Below, in pieces: positions 1 through 11,010 of a stretch of 64,000 nucleotides of DNA. The stretch's first letter is position 1. Each line of letters opens with the position of its first letter. The translations under genes were made by a program, and so were the position numbers. The stretch lies in the NCBI RefSeq assembly GCF_009017415.1, contig NC_092408.1, positions 3,596,001 to 3,660,000 on the forward strand, read 5' to 3'. The notes under the pieces were generated by a model, which had not been told where the DNA came from, made no database searches, and saw only the letters and a program-made list of their open reading frames with translations. Source of the DNA: Aspergillus flavus. Taxonomy: Eukaryota; Ascomycota; Eurotiomycetes; Eurotiales; Aspergillaceae.

Positions 1-548
1 GCAATGTCGTCCCATCGTTTGACGATTGTGAGTCCGCAACTGACGGAATGGACTTTACTCTCTTGCGAGAACCCGTGGGCGCCATGAAAGTAGAATATAA
101 AACATTACCATACCAGGAACTGAGTAGAAACTGTTGAGCAAATTTGGAGGACAGGGGCCTCCAGAACTACAGGAGTTGAAGATAAGCCATGGGGTGGTGG
201 TGCCTGCTGATGATCTGCGTCGAGTCAAAGCCACGGGGGGAAGAGAGTAATTTAGTCGGCCCAATAGAGGTGATATCACGTCACATGGAATTCCGATCCC
301 TTGACCGCCTTTGGTGCCTGGGGTACTTGGCTATGTGGCTAGTGATTAGCCACCGCCACAGTTGACAGAAAAGAGGGAGGAAAAAAAATTACTCTACGGG
401 CGGTGTGGAGTCGAGATCCAGGCGGCCCATAACTTTTTTCTTTGCAGCCCGTGCTGGTCTTTTATATCAATACCACTTTACCAGGTCACCATCATTCTGT
501 CAATTCGGGTCTCTTTGTCGAGCCTACCTCGACTACCCATCCTTGGAA
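1..548. other. Left-edge intergenic region and spb1 promoter
   Basis: I see no convincing gene. A 74-codon open frame on the minus strand at 55-279 has no recognisable motif. The last 100 bases before the spb1 ATG are pyrimidine-rich, as is usual for promoters and leaders in these fungi. Confidence 0.5.
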
Positions 549-3128
549 ATGGCGATCCAGAAGAAGGTACGCTACAGAATTTTACAAAAATGATAGAAGG
601 TATAATCCATTTACTGACTGCGAGTAGCATGGTAAGGGTCGTTTGGATAAGTGGTATCGCCTTGCGAAGGAGAAGGGATACAGAGCTAGAGCTGCATTTA
701 AGCTGATCCAGCTGAACAAGAAATATGGTTTCTTGGAGAAGAGCAAGGTCGTTCTCGATCTTTGTGCTGCGCCAGGCGTAAGTATGGATGCATCTCTTGT
801 ACCAGCCCTTCTCTCTAACAATATATAGTCATGGTGTCAAGTGGCCGCGGAATGTATGCCTGCTCAAAGTATCATTATCGGTGTCGATCTCGCCCCCATC
901 AAGCCCATTCCACGAGTTATCACTTTTCAGAGCGATATCACGACCGAGAAGTGTCGCACAACTATCAGACAACACCTGAAACATTGGAAGGCGGATACAG
1001 TACTTCACGATGGTGCTCCAAACGTTGGTACAGCGTGGGTTCAGGACGCGTTCTCGCAAGCAGAGCTGGTCTTGCAATCGATGAAATTGGCTACTGAATT
1101 CCTGGTTGAGGGCGGTACCTTTGTCACCAAGGTCTTCCGGTCTAAGGATTACAATGCGTTGTTGTGGGTTTTCAAGCAACTTTTCACATCGGTGGAAGCC
1201 ACAAAACCCCCCTCGTCTCGAAATGTCTCCGCCGAAATTTTCGTTGTCTGCCGTGGCTTTAAGGCACCGAAGCGCCTGGACCCTAAGTTCCTTGATCCGA
1301 AGCACGTATTCGCAGAACTGGCTGATCCAACCCCAAATAACGAAGCTCGTGTTTTTGACCCTGAGAAGAAGAAGCGCAAGAGGGATGGTTATGAGGAAGG
1401 CGATTGGACGCAATTCAAGGAGATACCCGTCACCGAATTCATTAATACAACCGACCCAATTGCTATTCTCGGCCAATACAACAAACTAAGCTTTCAACAG
1501 CCCCTCAATGGAGATATCGCATTGAGCACACTCAACCGGTTGGAAGAAACGACAGATGAAATTCGCAAATGCTGTGAAGATCTAAAAGTGCTGGGCAAGA
1601 AGGAATTCCGCAACTTACTACGATGGCGATTGAAAGTCCGTGAGAAGTTTGGTCTTGTCGTAAAGAAGGGAGGGCAGGCCAAAAAGGATGAGCCCGAGGA
1701 AGTGGCCGAAATTGCCCCAATGGATGAAGAGCTGGCCATTCAGGAGGAACTGCAGCGTCTTCGGGAGAAGGAAAGCTCCAAGGCGAAAAAGGAGAGACGA
1801 AAGGAGAATGAGAAGAAGCGCAAGGAGATTGTCCGCATGCAGATGCATATGACAACCCCCATGGATATTGGTATGGAGCAAATTGGTCCTCTTGGAGATG
1901 ATGCACCGTTTTCACTTAAACGTGTCGAGAGAGAGGGTGCCAGGGATACGATCGCTGCTGGGAAAGAAGTAACGGTTGAGAGTGAAAGTGAAGACTCAGA
2001 ATCCGATGTCGATGCCGAGAGTGATGACGAAGGCGATTTGCTGGAAAGGGAACTCGATTCACTATACGAGCAATACCAAGAGCGCAAAGAGGACAAGGAT
2101 ACGAAACTAAGAGCCAAGAAGGCCAGGAAGGATTTCGAAGCCGACGAGTGGGAGGGCTTTTCGGAGTCTGGTAACGAGGAGTCAGACAACGAAGACTCCG
2201 AATTTGGTGCAGCGAATGCGACGAGCGTAGCACCTCCGAAGAATGGAACTTTATCCAATAATGCCGCGTTGTTCTTTGACCAGGACATCTTCCAGGGCTT
2301 AGAGGATATTGATGACGTTGAGGATGAGGATGAAGATGAAGATAGTGTCATTGAGATGGACGAGGACGACAATGACTACACGGAAAGCAAGAATTCTGTT
2401 GCAAAGAAGCAGAAGGCCAAGGATGCGAAGGCAGTCACGCAAATGGTCTTGGACTCTTCGGATGAAGAACCTGAGGAACTCGATGAGCCTCGGAAGGAGA
2501 ATGGTCAACTTGGTGAGTGTTACTATATCAGAGTATACGGTTACGTCTGCTGTTGCTAACTAGAAACATAGACATTGATATTATCACCGCGGAAGCGATG
2601 GCCCTGGCTCAGCAGATGGCTAGTGGTGAAAAGAAGTCGCATGACGTGGCTGATGATGGGTTCAATCGGTATGCTTTCCGAGATGTTGACGGTCTTCCGG
2701 AGTGGTTCCTCGACGATGAGACAAAGCATAGTAAACCAAATCGACCCATCACCAAGGCTGCAGCGGCTGCAATCAAGGAGAAGTTGCGTGCCATCAACGC
2801 TCGACCAATCAAGAAGGTCATGGAAGCCAAGGGTCGAAAGAAGTTCAAGGCTGCGCAAAAGCTGGAAAAACTACGCAAGAAGTCTGCATTGCTGGCTGAT
2901 GATGAGGCACTCAGCGAACGTGACAAGTCACAGGCCATTTCGAAGCTGATGAGCAAGGCAACCAAGAAGAAGCCTAAGCAGCAGGTGAAGCTGGTCGTGG
3001 CCAAGGGCAACAACAGGGGCATTTCTGGTCGTCCACGCGGAGTGAAGGGCAAGTATAAAATTGTGGATTCTCGGATGAAGAAGGATGTCCGAGCTCAGAA
3101 GCGTCTTGCAAAGAAGAAGCAAAAGTAA
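549..3128 (+). CDS. spb1: AdoMet-dependent rRNA 2'-O-methyltransferase Spb1
   Basis: This enzyme methylates the 2'-O of the A-loop guanosine of 25S/28S pre-rRNA and is needed for 60S subunit maturation in the nucleolus. Four exons give 802 residues: 549-566, 628-777, 829-2512 and 2572-3128. Introns are 567-627, 778-828 and 2513-2571. The N-terminus is an FtsJ/RrmJ fold with SAM motif DLCAAPG at residues 50-56 and the K-D-K-E catalytic tetrad visible at about K31, D117 (HDGAPNVG), K157 ([12 protein letters not shown]) and E192. The middle is highly charged (acidic runs at about 2000-2400). The final exon is the Spb1 C-terminal domain, with the signature [15 protein letters not shown], and ends in a basic tail. 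The length matches Spb1 of other fungi. The first exon is only 18 nt. Dot1 follows on the same strand 619 bp downstream. Confidence 0.95.
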
Positions 3129-3747
3129 AGGGAGTGAAGGTCATAGACGAATAGCATGCGTCGTGATCCGCCGGTGTAATTGAGCTGCAAAATTTGATAC
3201 CCATTTGAGGGGTGTGTATGTATAGAAACCGCATATTACAGCATTTTTTATATATATTCATGTACAGAATTGTTGTGTCAGTGAAATCCGTATGCTATGT
3301 GCCTAGATACCATCTAAATAAAGTATACAGGGAAAAGCAACTACTACTAGTAGTACACGCCACAATCGCTATTCCTGCGAGGAGGGCGGCTTAGAGATCC
3401 GAGTCGACGGAAAGCGGGTGTGCCTAAGGTTAAAAAGACATGCGGCCCAGAGTGGCGGCGGAACCTTTATCGATCGCCGCTACTTTTTGGCTAAGGCTTT
3501 GCGCGGCTCTTTTCTTTGACATTTCCGCTCGGTCAACGGTCTTTTCCTTCTCTTTCTACCCTCATTTAACTCGTTTTGCATTTTCGCGCTGGCTATAACA
3601 TTCTTTTAAATATTATTTTTCTGCTCTCTCCAGTACATATGCTGCCTCAAGTATTTTAACTGCTCCCCCACTTGTCCATATACCCTCACACATATTGGTT
3701 CTGTCCAGTACATCCCCGCCTGAGTTCGGCGCGTCCAGCTTTACTCG
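3129..3747. other. Intergenic region, spb1 terminator and dot1 promoter
   Basis: No gene is seen. The first 200 bases are AT-rich 3' flank with several TATATA-like tracts. The second half (3480-3740) is pyrimidine-rich and leads into the dot1 start. Confidence 0.5.
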
Positions 3748-5327
3748 ATGGGATTCTTTGACCACCTCCAGAAAGGAGGGGGCTTCTCTCTACAACCAAA
3801 AAAGCCTCAGATCCGTAAAGTTGTTCAAGCACGGCCTGCGCCTCCTTCAAGAGCGTCATCACTGACCCCGGGTACATCGTCGCGTGCCTCGCCCTCTGAC
3901 AAGCCGAAGAAGACGCAAGGATCGGGGAGCAGGTCAGTCTCGAAAGATCCAGACCTTACATCTTCGAAACGGCGATTGAACGCTCCGTCACAGAATCGAA
4001 AGCGACAAACTCCAGAACAGCGACTTTCCAGTGATGATGATTCCAGTGACACAGATACGTCGTTCGAAGTTCGTAAGCGCGCGAGAACAGGCGACAGTGC
4101 GGAGCCAGATTTTGAGAGGCGGCTACGTTCTTTGAAGGCGTTCTCAGAAGGAGGAGTTAAGTCATTGCCGATAGTACATGCAGCCGACATCACATCTGTC
4201 CAAAAGGCGGGGTGTTTCAAACCAGCTTTTGGAGGCACGGGCCGGCCTACAGAAATATTCTTACAGTATCCGAGTGCTTCCCCGAAAGAAAGGTGCGATG
4301 TTATGCAAAAGTAGCACTGATGGTACTCGCGAGATTTGCTAACGAGTCTACTTCGTACAACAGATACAACCTTGTTGTACCCCGTGACAAAGACGATTTT
4401 AGACCTATTGACGATATTTTCCAAGTCATCGAAACTGTGTCCCAAAATTACATACCGGAGGACGAGGCGGACTATTTTGATAATGAGTCAACCGGGATTA
4501 AGAGAAGACTACGACGAGCGCTCGCCCACGCATCCGAAGCGGAGTTTCGAAACGTCGTAACGGATTATAACGATGCGATCGAACGATTAAGACGCGACGG
4601 CAGCATCGCACAAAAACTCGACTCGACTCATCGGTTGAATTTACCCCTCGTCGAGAGAATCTTAACCCAAATTTATTCGCGCACTGTGTCACCTCGGGTT
4701 GAATCACTCCGTCAATATGAAAACGGAACGGACAACGTTTACGGAGAATTACTACCTCGTTTCATCAGCACCATCTTCAAAGAGACAGGATTGAAGTCGG
4801 GTCAGGTTTTCGTCGATCTAGGATCTGGCGTGGGTAACGTTGTTTTGCAGGCGGCACTGGAGATTGGGTGTGAAAGCTGGGGCTGCGAAATGATGCAGAA
4901 TGCGTGTGAACTTGCCGAACTCCAGCAGACCGAGTTCAGGGCTCGATGTCGCCTATGGGGAATTGCACCTGGGAAAACACATCTCGTTCGGGGGGATTTC
5001 CTCAAAGAACAAAGTATCATCGATGTCCTAAAGCGCGCAGATGTCATCCTGATTAACAACCAGGCTTTCACTCCACAACTCAATAACGAGTTGATCAACC
5101 ACTTCCTGGACATGAAAGAGGGTTGCCAGATCGTGTCCCTCAAGTCATTTGTCCCTGCAGCCCATAAGATCCAGTCTCGGAATCTAAACTCGCCCATTAA
5201 TCTTCTCAAGGTAAAGCAGAGGGAATATTGGTCCAACAGTGTCAGCTGGACCGACGTTGGTGGCACTTACTTCATCGCTACCAAAGACAGCTCTAGGTTG
5301 AGAGCTTTTGCAGAGAGCATGGGTTGA
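3748..5327 (+). CDS. dot1: Histone H3-K79 methyltransferase Dot1
   Basis: This protein methylates lysine 79 of histone H3 on nucleosomes, which affects silencing and the DNA-damage checkpoint. Two exons (3748-4292 and 4364-5327) with a 71-bp intron give 502 residues. The first about 130 residues are low-complexity, rich in S/R/K/P, as expected for the nucleosome-binding N-terminus of fungal Dot1. The catalytic core lies in the second half. The SAM motif [13 protein letters not shown] is at about residues 329-341, and an acidic residue after the next strand (GCEMMQN) fits ribose binding. The loop [15 protein letters not shown] at about 411 corresponds to the NNFAF/NNYAF loop of human and yeast Dot1, and [14 protein letters not shown] to the following strand. 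The apparent frame change near 4300 is resolved by the intron (donor GTGCGA, acceptor CAACAG). It is convergent with atg16. Confidence 0.95.
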
Positions 5328-5514
5328 GATGCCCGCCTCTGCACTACGCGGTTACCGAGACTACCAACAAACTGGTTTTGGGTAACCTTCCACCTTCTTA
5401 CTTTTGGTACGTTTTGTTTATCCTGGGTTTATAAATCTACATACAATCCCCTGTGGGCCTCTCTTCGGTGTATTATTTTCCTATTCTTACCTTTCTCTTT
5501 CTTGTCTATTTTTC

Positions 5515-5545
<31 letters not shown>

Positions 5546-5854
5546 GGAAATAGCTACTTGTCTTGAAGATATGATACCACTGTTCTTGTATAAATGTTGG
5601 CATGGTTTCTTCATTTCTTTGGGATGACTGTTTCGGCTCTTCACTTGTTGTGCCCAGGGACCTCCTCTGTCCTCTCCTGAGATGTTCTGGGGTTTCATGG
5701 CACGTCGTACAAGGTATTACATTGCTTGAATTGCGCCACTGGGAGTCAGTGAATAAGTGGGTATCATGCAAATATGGTATAGATAAGTTTGATATAGATC
5801 GGAGTGCTCTAGAAACAACAAGAATTGTTTCCGCTGTCTCAAATCCTGTAAAAA
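5328..5854. other. Convergent 3' intergenic region (dot1/atg16)
   Basis: No gene is seen. It holds the 3' flanks of two converging genes and a TTTTC-type pyrimidine repeat. Confidence 0.5.
5505..5545. repeat. TTTTC-type pyrimidine microsatellite
   Basis: A run built of repeated TTTTC units followed by an uninterrupted T tract lies in the 3' flank of dot1. Confidence 0.85.
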
Positions 5855-6611
5855 TCATGAAAATCGCGAGGCTTTGTTCATCGCCTCCGCTTCTTTGCCC
5901 ATCCTTGCCATCCAACGGTCGACTAACTCCTGGTTTTCCTTCTGTAGCCGGTTGGACCGCTCCTCGGCCATATTGAGCTGCAGGTTTAGTGATGCAAGCT
6001 CGTCTTGGAAATCCTGATAATAGCTTAGTCAATAGATCCGGTCGGGTACAGAGAAAAGTGTCGTACATCTAGCAATTTAGCCTTTCCCTTCAACTCCTCG
6101 TCCCTATCCTTCAATCGCAGTTGCAACTGAGCAGCTTCTTTCTCTAGCACACCAATGCGGCGTGAGTCCTGTGAGCTTCGCTTTCGCAGTTTCTCCAATT
6201 CGGCTGTTGTGCGAGTAAGCCGATCCTGTAGCTCTGATCGGGACCGTTGCGCCTCAGATAGATCTGTGCGCGCTGCAGCTAAGGCATCCTGGAGAGAAAG
6301 CTCCGATGACACCACAGCTTGTTTCTTGTGGTCTGGCACTAGCGATTGGGGAATTTCATTATGGCTTTCTGTCGGGGTAGAGCTTTGGGCACTCTTGACA
6401 GCTGTTGCTATACGGCCGGTCCGATCGGCAAGTTGGGTATCTGTAGCAATGGATGATTTGTCAGTGAGAAAGAGGAACCACATCGGAATATTACGCTCCA
6501 GACACAGCTGTCTCTTGAAGGCGTACAGGCATTTAGGATAGCAACATTGGCTTTTTCTCGTCGATCGCGAGCCGCCAGAGCGGCGGAGTACTCCTCTCTC
6601 CAGTGGGCCAT
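5855..6611 (-). CDS. atg16: Autophagy protein Atg16
   Basis: Atg16 binds the Atg12-Atg5 conjugate, dimerises through a coiled coil, and directs Atg8 lipidation at the phagophore. Three exons (6527-6611, 6067-6440, 5855-6013) with introns 6441-6526 and 6014-6066 give 205 residues. The N-terminus [20 protein letters not shown] followed by NAYTQLADRT is the conserved Atg5-binding helix. From about residue 80 to the end there is a continuous heptad-rich coiled coil, interrupted only by the second intron. The protein is short, as in other fungi, which lack the metazoan WD40 region. The start codon is the one immediately before the WREEY helix. It is transcribed divergently from ypt7, with 544 bp between the two start codons. 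Confidence 0.92.
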
Positions 6612-7155
6612 TGATAATCACGATAAGCGATGTCGACTGAAGCAGCTTTAGATCACGGATACATTGTGAGACGAGTTGGTCACACAGCAAATTAGGAACA
6701 CATTACAGTTGTTACTAGTGGCCGGAGGTGTATGGAAGGCCTTGTGGAGGATTTTCGAAGTGCTATGTAAAGGAAGATACGCACAATTTCTTGCACAGAT
6801 AACGGTAAACCGTTGGTGATATGATCGGATGCTGCAGCAACACGTGCACACCGCCTGCTCCACCGCCCCAGCGTCATGCATCATCGAAACCAACCGCCTC
6901 CTATTAGCTTCGGCTCGTTACCGTCCAACTTAAGGCTAGTACTACGAACTACTACTCCGGTCCTCTCACTCACTCACCCACCCTCCCCCAGCTACTTCAC
7001 AACCATTTGCTAAGACAAAGCGAACTTACAACACCTACCAGATCTCCTCGATCTCATTCTCCATAGAGAGCCACTCACACCTTCATTTGCATTTGCGCCG
7101 CTTAACACTATCTCCCACCGCGCATACCACCTTATCTCTTTACATAGCCACAGCC
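6612..7155. promoter_or_regulatory. Bidirectional promoter of atg16 and ypt7
   Basis: The 544 bp between the two divergent start codons contain no open frame. The ypt7 side (6950-7155) is strongly pyrimidine-rich and carries several CCACC and CTCAC tracts. No specific transcription-factor site is asserted. Confidence 0.7.
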
Positions 7156-8130
7156 ATGTCGTCACGGAAGAAGGTTCTTCTTAAGGTAAGGTCACCATAC
7201 CAGCGTTACGAATCACTCTTACTGACGTGTATATTATATTTTAGGTGATCATTCTGGGCGATAGCGGCGTCGGTAAAACGAGTTTGATGAACCAATATGT
7301 CCGTGACCTCAGTGCAGGAGGATCATGTTAAGTACCGTATCCCGCTGACAACGATATCCGCTAAACAGGTCAACAAGAAGTTCAGCGCCAGCTACAAGGC
7401 AACAATCGGCGCGGATTTCCTTACCAAGGAAGTTCTAGTAGACGACCGACTGGTAACAATGCAGGCATGTGTTGCGTCATTTCTCGATACTACAAAGCGG
7501 GTGATTAATGTATGACAAACAGATCTGGGATACGGCGGGCCAAGAACGTTTTCAATCTTTGGGTGTTGCGTTTTACCGAGGAGCCGACTGCTGTGTTTTG
7601 GTATACGATGTGAACAACTCCAAGAGTTTCGAGGCTCTGGACAGCTGGCGAGATGAATTTCTTATCCAAGCAAGCCCGAGAGATCCTGAAAACTTTCCTT
7701 TCGTATGTTTGCCTACTTGACTGTCCCTTTTTCATTTTTTCATATTTTATTTTATTTTTTATCTCCCGCTTTTGTATCCCGACTCAGGGTTGACAATGAT
7801 ATAGGTCGTTATTGGTAACAAGATCGATGTTGAGGAGAGCAAGAGAATGATTTCCTCGAAACGCGCCATGACGTTCTGCCAATCCAAGGGCAACATCCCT
7901 TACTTCGAAACCAGTGCCAAGGAAGCCGTTAACGTTGAGCAGGCCTTCGAAGGTAAGTCGGTCCTCTTCAACAGCTCGCTCGTTCTTCATGTTCCTGCCA
8001 CATGCTGACGCACACGCAAGTCATCGCTAGGAGTGCTTTGGCGCAAGAAGAGGCCGAAGAATTTAGTGGTGAATTCAGTGACCCTATCAACATCCACCTT
8101 GATAGTGAACGCGATGGATGTGCCTGTTGA
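7156..8130 (+). CDS. ypt7: Rab7-family GTPase Ypt7
   Basis: A small GTPase of late endosomes and vacuoles, it recruits the HOPS tethering complex for vacuole-vacuole and autophagosome-vacuole fusion. Six exons (7156-7185, 7245-7298, 7369-7464, 7523-7702, 7805-7952, 8021-8130) give 205 residues. All G motifs are present: GDSGVGKT (G1), YKATIGADF (switch I), WDTAGQE (G3), NKID (G4) and ETSAKE (G5). The C-terminus ends CAC, a double-geranylgeranylation signal. The third intron (7465-7522) uses a GC donor (GCATGT) with a normal AG acceptor; reading it as an exon would break the WDTAGQ motif. It shares its promoter region with atg16, whose product acts earlier in the same pathway. Confidence 0.97.
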
Positions 8131-8925
8131 TACCCTAGTGATGGACATGACTTTTCAATGATTTACAATCCATGGCCGAGATTTGCAGCTTTCTGTTTGC
8201 ATTCTGAGTTCTTTTGTAGAGATGCTGTTGTTTCCTTTTTTTTTTGTTGTCGGGCTTGGGGAACGGGTTGTTTCCCCCAAATGCTGAGCCTATATATCTT
8301 GGGAATACTTCATGTACGAAGTTCCTATCTCATGCTTTGTCCGCTGGGTCGCACGGGGATATCCATTACCAGTCGTGTTTTCATTTTCCTAGTGTTCTAC
8401 AGCCAACATCTAATCATATTGTTTGAGGAGTCTGAAAAACAACTACTTCAAGTTGAGATTGGGGTTGCCAGAGTAGTATGGCCATGAGGGAACAATGAAT
8501 GTCCGGGACCCTGTCGATCTATTCCCAAAGGCGCAGTAGACAATAGTGATATCCCGTGATCCTTGGGCGGTGGGACTTCCGCCGAACTACTTTATCATCC
8601 ATGGTCTGGGGTTAACCCCATCTGTTTATTTCCCCCCCTTGACTTCGGGATTTCCCATGATTAATCTGCAGGGTGGTCGCGTCACCTGCTGGCCCAGCTG
8701 AGCTCTATCTGTGTTCCCCAACTGCGCTCCGTGATCCACCCTGAAATCTTTCGTTATCCTGAGCGCTGGCCTTACGGGATACTTCTTGCATCTCCGGTCG
8801 AGTCCGAAGCGGGAAAAAGTACTCGACTGATAATCTTGATGAATGGAGCTTCCATGAGTTTATCTACACACCGGCGTCCCCACCTTTCGATCGTTTGTAC
8901 ATAGTTTCTTTGGTTGATACTCTCC
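8131..8925. other. Intergenic region, ypt7 3' flank and transporter promoter
   Basis: I see no supported gene. An open frame of 109 codons at 8158-8487 lacks domain features and lies in the T-rich 3' flank of ypt7. Confidence 0.5.
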
Positions 8926-10488
8926 ATGGATACCTTCACCAGATTGTCCACTGGTGCCGCAAGACGAACGCTTGGCATCGGGTTGCTTCTGATTGTAGTC
9001 GTTCTGTGGACGGCTTCGAATTTCCTGGCTAGTGTATGCTAACTCCCCACAAACATATTGATAAAGGCACCTCTTCTCTCAGTGTGTCTTCCTCCTGAGT
9101 GGCGAATATACTGACCTACGTCCCAGACGATATTCGCCGACGATACGTACTCCAAGCCGTTCTTTGTGACTTATGTTAACACATCATTGTTTATGCTACC
9201 TCTCTTTACGATAATCTTTGGCCGGACCTGGAGATTATGGCGTTCTGGAAAGCTCTCCCAGATACACTCGTTTCAAAGCTTCTTGTGGCACATTGATTCA
9301 CATGATCCGGATGCTGAAACAACAGGGCGGGACAATGCTTACGAGCCCGCAGACCCTGAAACATGGAATACAGCTATGTTGGATTCGAGAGGGAAAGAAG
9401 AGGAGTCTGTCAAGCTGGGCTTGAGGGCGACTGCAAAGTTAAGCCTGCAATTTTGCATGTTATGGGTAAGATTCTGTCCGATGTGCAAAACCCCTGTACA
9501 GCTATACTAACCTGATGTAGTTCCTTGTAAGTAACTCGAGACTGCGGAATACCCTAGTTTATCTGATCTGACGCGCAATGCGCAAACAGGCAAATTACTT
9601 TGCTATGGCTTGCCTGCAATACACGACCGTAGGCAGCACCACCATTTTGACTTCTACCAGCGGTATGCATCAATCGACTAAATCAACATTGAGCAGAAGT
9701 TTTAACGTCTATGATTATAGGTGTCTGGACCCTGATTTTCGGCACCCTCATTGGTGTAGAAAAATTCACCGTCCGTAAACTCGCCGGCGTTGTCGCCTCT
9801 TTGGTGGGGATTATTTTGATATCCCGGGTTGATCTATCTGCATCAGAAGCACCCCCTGCAGATGATGGCAGTGGCGGCAGGTTTCCTAACAAAAGCTCCG
9901 CCGAGATCGCGCTCGGCGATGCCATGGCCGGATTTAGCGCAGTCATGTACGGAGTGTATACGATTGTATTAAAGAAACAAGTCGGAGATGAGTCCCGAGT
10001 GAACATGCAGTTGTTCTTTGGTCTCGTCGGACTTATAAATATGCTCCTCCTTTGGCCCGGTTTCATTATAATGCATTTCACCGGTATCGAGACATTTGCA
10101 CTTCCTGACACAGGCACAGTTTGGACTATTATTTTGGTACTACCTTCCTCCCATTCCTCTCCCATATGCATGATCTCCGAACTATACTAACATCTGATTT
10201 CCTAAGGTTAACTCCGTATCCTCGCTCTTGTCAGACATCTGCTGGGCCTACGCTATGCTTCTGACGACTCCTCTTGTCGTCACCGTCGGTCTCTCACTGA
10301 CCATCCCGCTCTCCCTTGTGGGTCAGATCTTCCTTCAAGGCGTGACGTCGAGCGCATTGTATTGGGTCGGCGCTGCGATCGTGTTCCTGTCGTTCTTGGT
10401 TGTGAACCATGAAAGCAAGGAGAAGAGTAACGAGGAAACATCAGTGGGAGACTATGATGCTGTTCCTGGAGAAGAAACAGAGAGGTGA
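8926..10488 (+). CDS. DMT-superfamily transporter, SLC35F5/Thi74-like
   Basis: A multi-span membrane protein of the EamA/SLC35F family, related to yeast Thi74 and YML018C, probably in the vacuolar or endomembrane system. The substrate is not deducible. Six exons give 407 residues: 8926-9033, 9127-9465, 9521-9526, 9590-9662, 9721-10136 and 10207-10488. Hydrophobic segments include IGLLLIVVVLWTASNF near the N-terminus, the family pattern WFLANYFAMACLQYTTVGS, LAGVVASLVGIILIS, and the final pair after VTVGLSLTIPLSLVG and ALYWVGAAIVFLSFLVV. The third exon is only 6 nt and supplies Phe-Leu of the WFLANYF motif. A hydrophilic loop of about 70 residues follows the second span, and the tail is acidic. 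Confidence 0.87.
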
Positions 10489-11010
10489 TATATCTTTGAT
10501 CTCCGGGGGAACTAATCAAATTAAAGTTAGTCCAGAATAACGGAATTTAACCCGTATATATACATACACATTGCCACTTCGTTAGGACTATTCTTAGATG
10601 TGAAAAGAACAATAAAGATGATTACAGTAGGGCTCTATCATATCGCAGATAAGAGAGAACAGCAATTCCACATATAGTATTATCCAACTCGCCACTGGAA
10701 AATATAGCATTACGGCTTGATAGAAACATTGGTAAACCCAACATTATCGGCATTATCCAAAGCCAGGGGTTTCACTGATCGCAAGGGAAAAAAAAGAAAG
10801 AAGATCTATATCATCAGTAATGTCGGGTATGTATGTCGTAAAAAGGTCACTAAGAGAAAAGAAAACGCAGTTGACGAAGGTATATAAGGTGTGCGGTATT
10901 TCAACAGTGAAAAGAAATTTGTTAAGGAGAGACACAGTGAAGCAAATGGGAAAGGGAGCGATAATCGAACTGTTACCAGACCCGTCAGATTAGTATTGTT
11001 GTAAAATTCT
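10489..11010. other. Convergent intergenic region
   Basis: AT-rich 3' flanks of two converging genes; nothing else is seen. Confidence 0.5.

Noticed and set aside
3748..5327. Apparent frameshift in dot1 near 4300
   Set aside because: A 71-bp intron with canonical borders restores the frame and joins PKER to YNLVVPRD.
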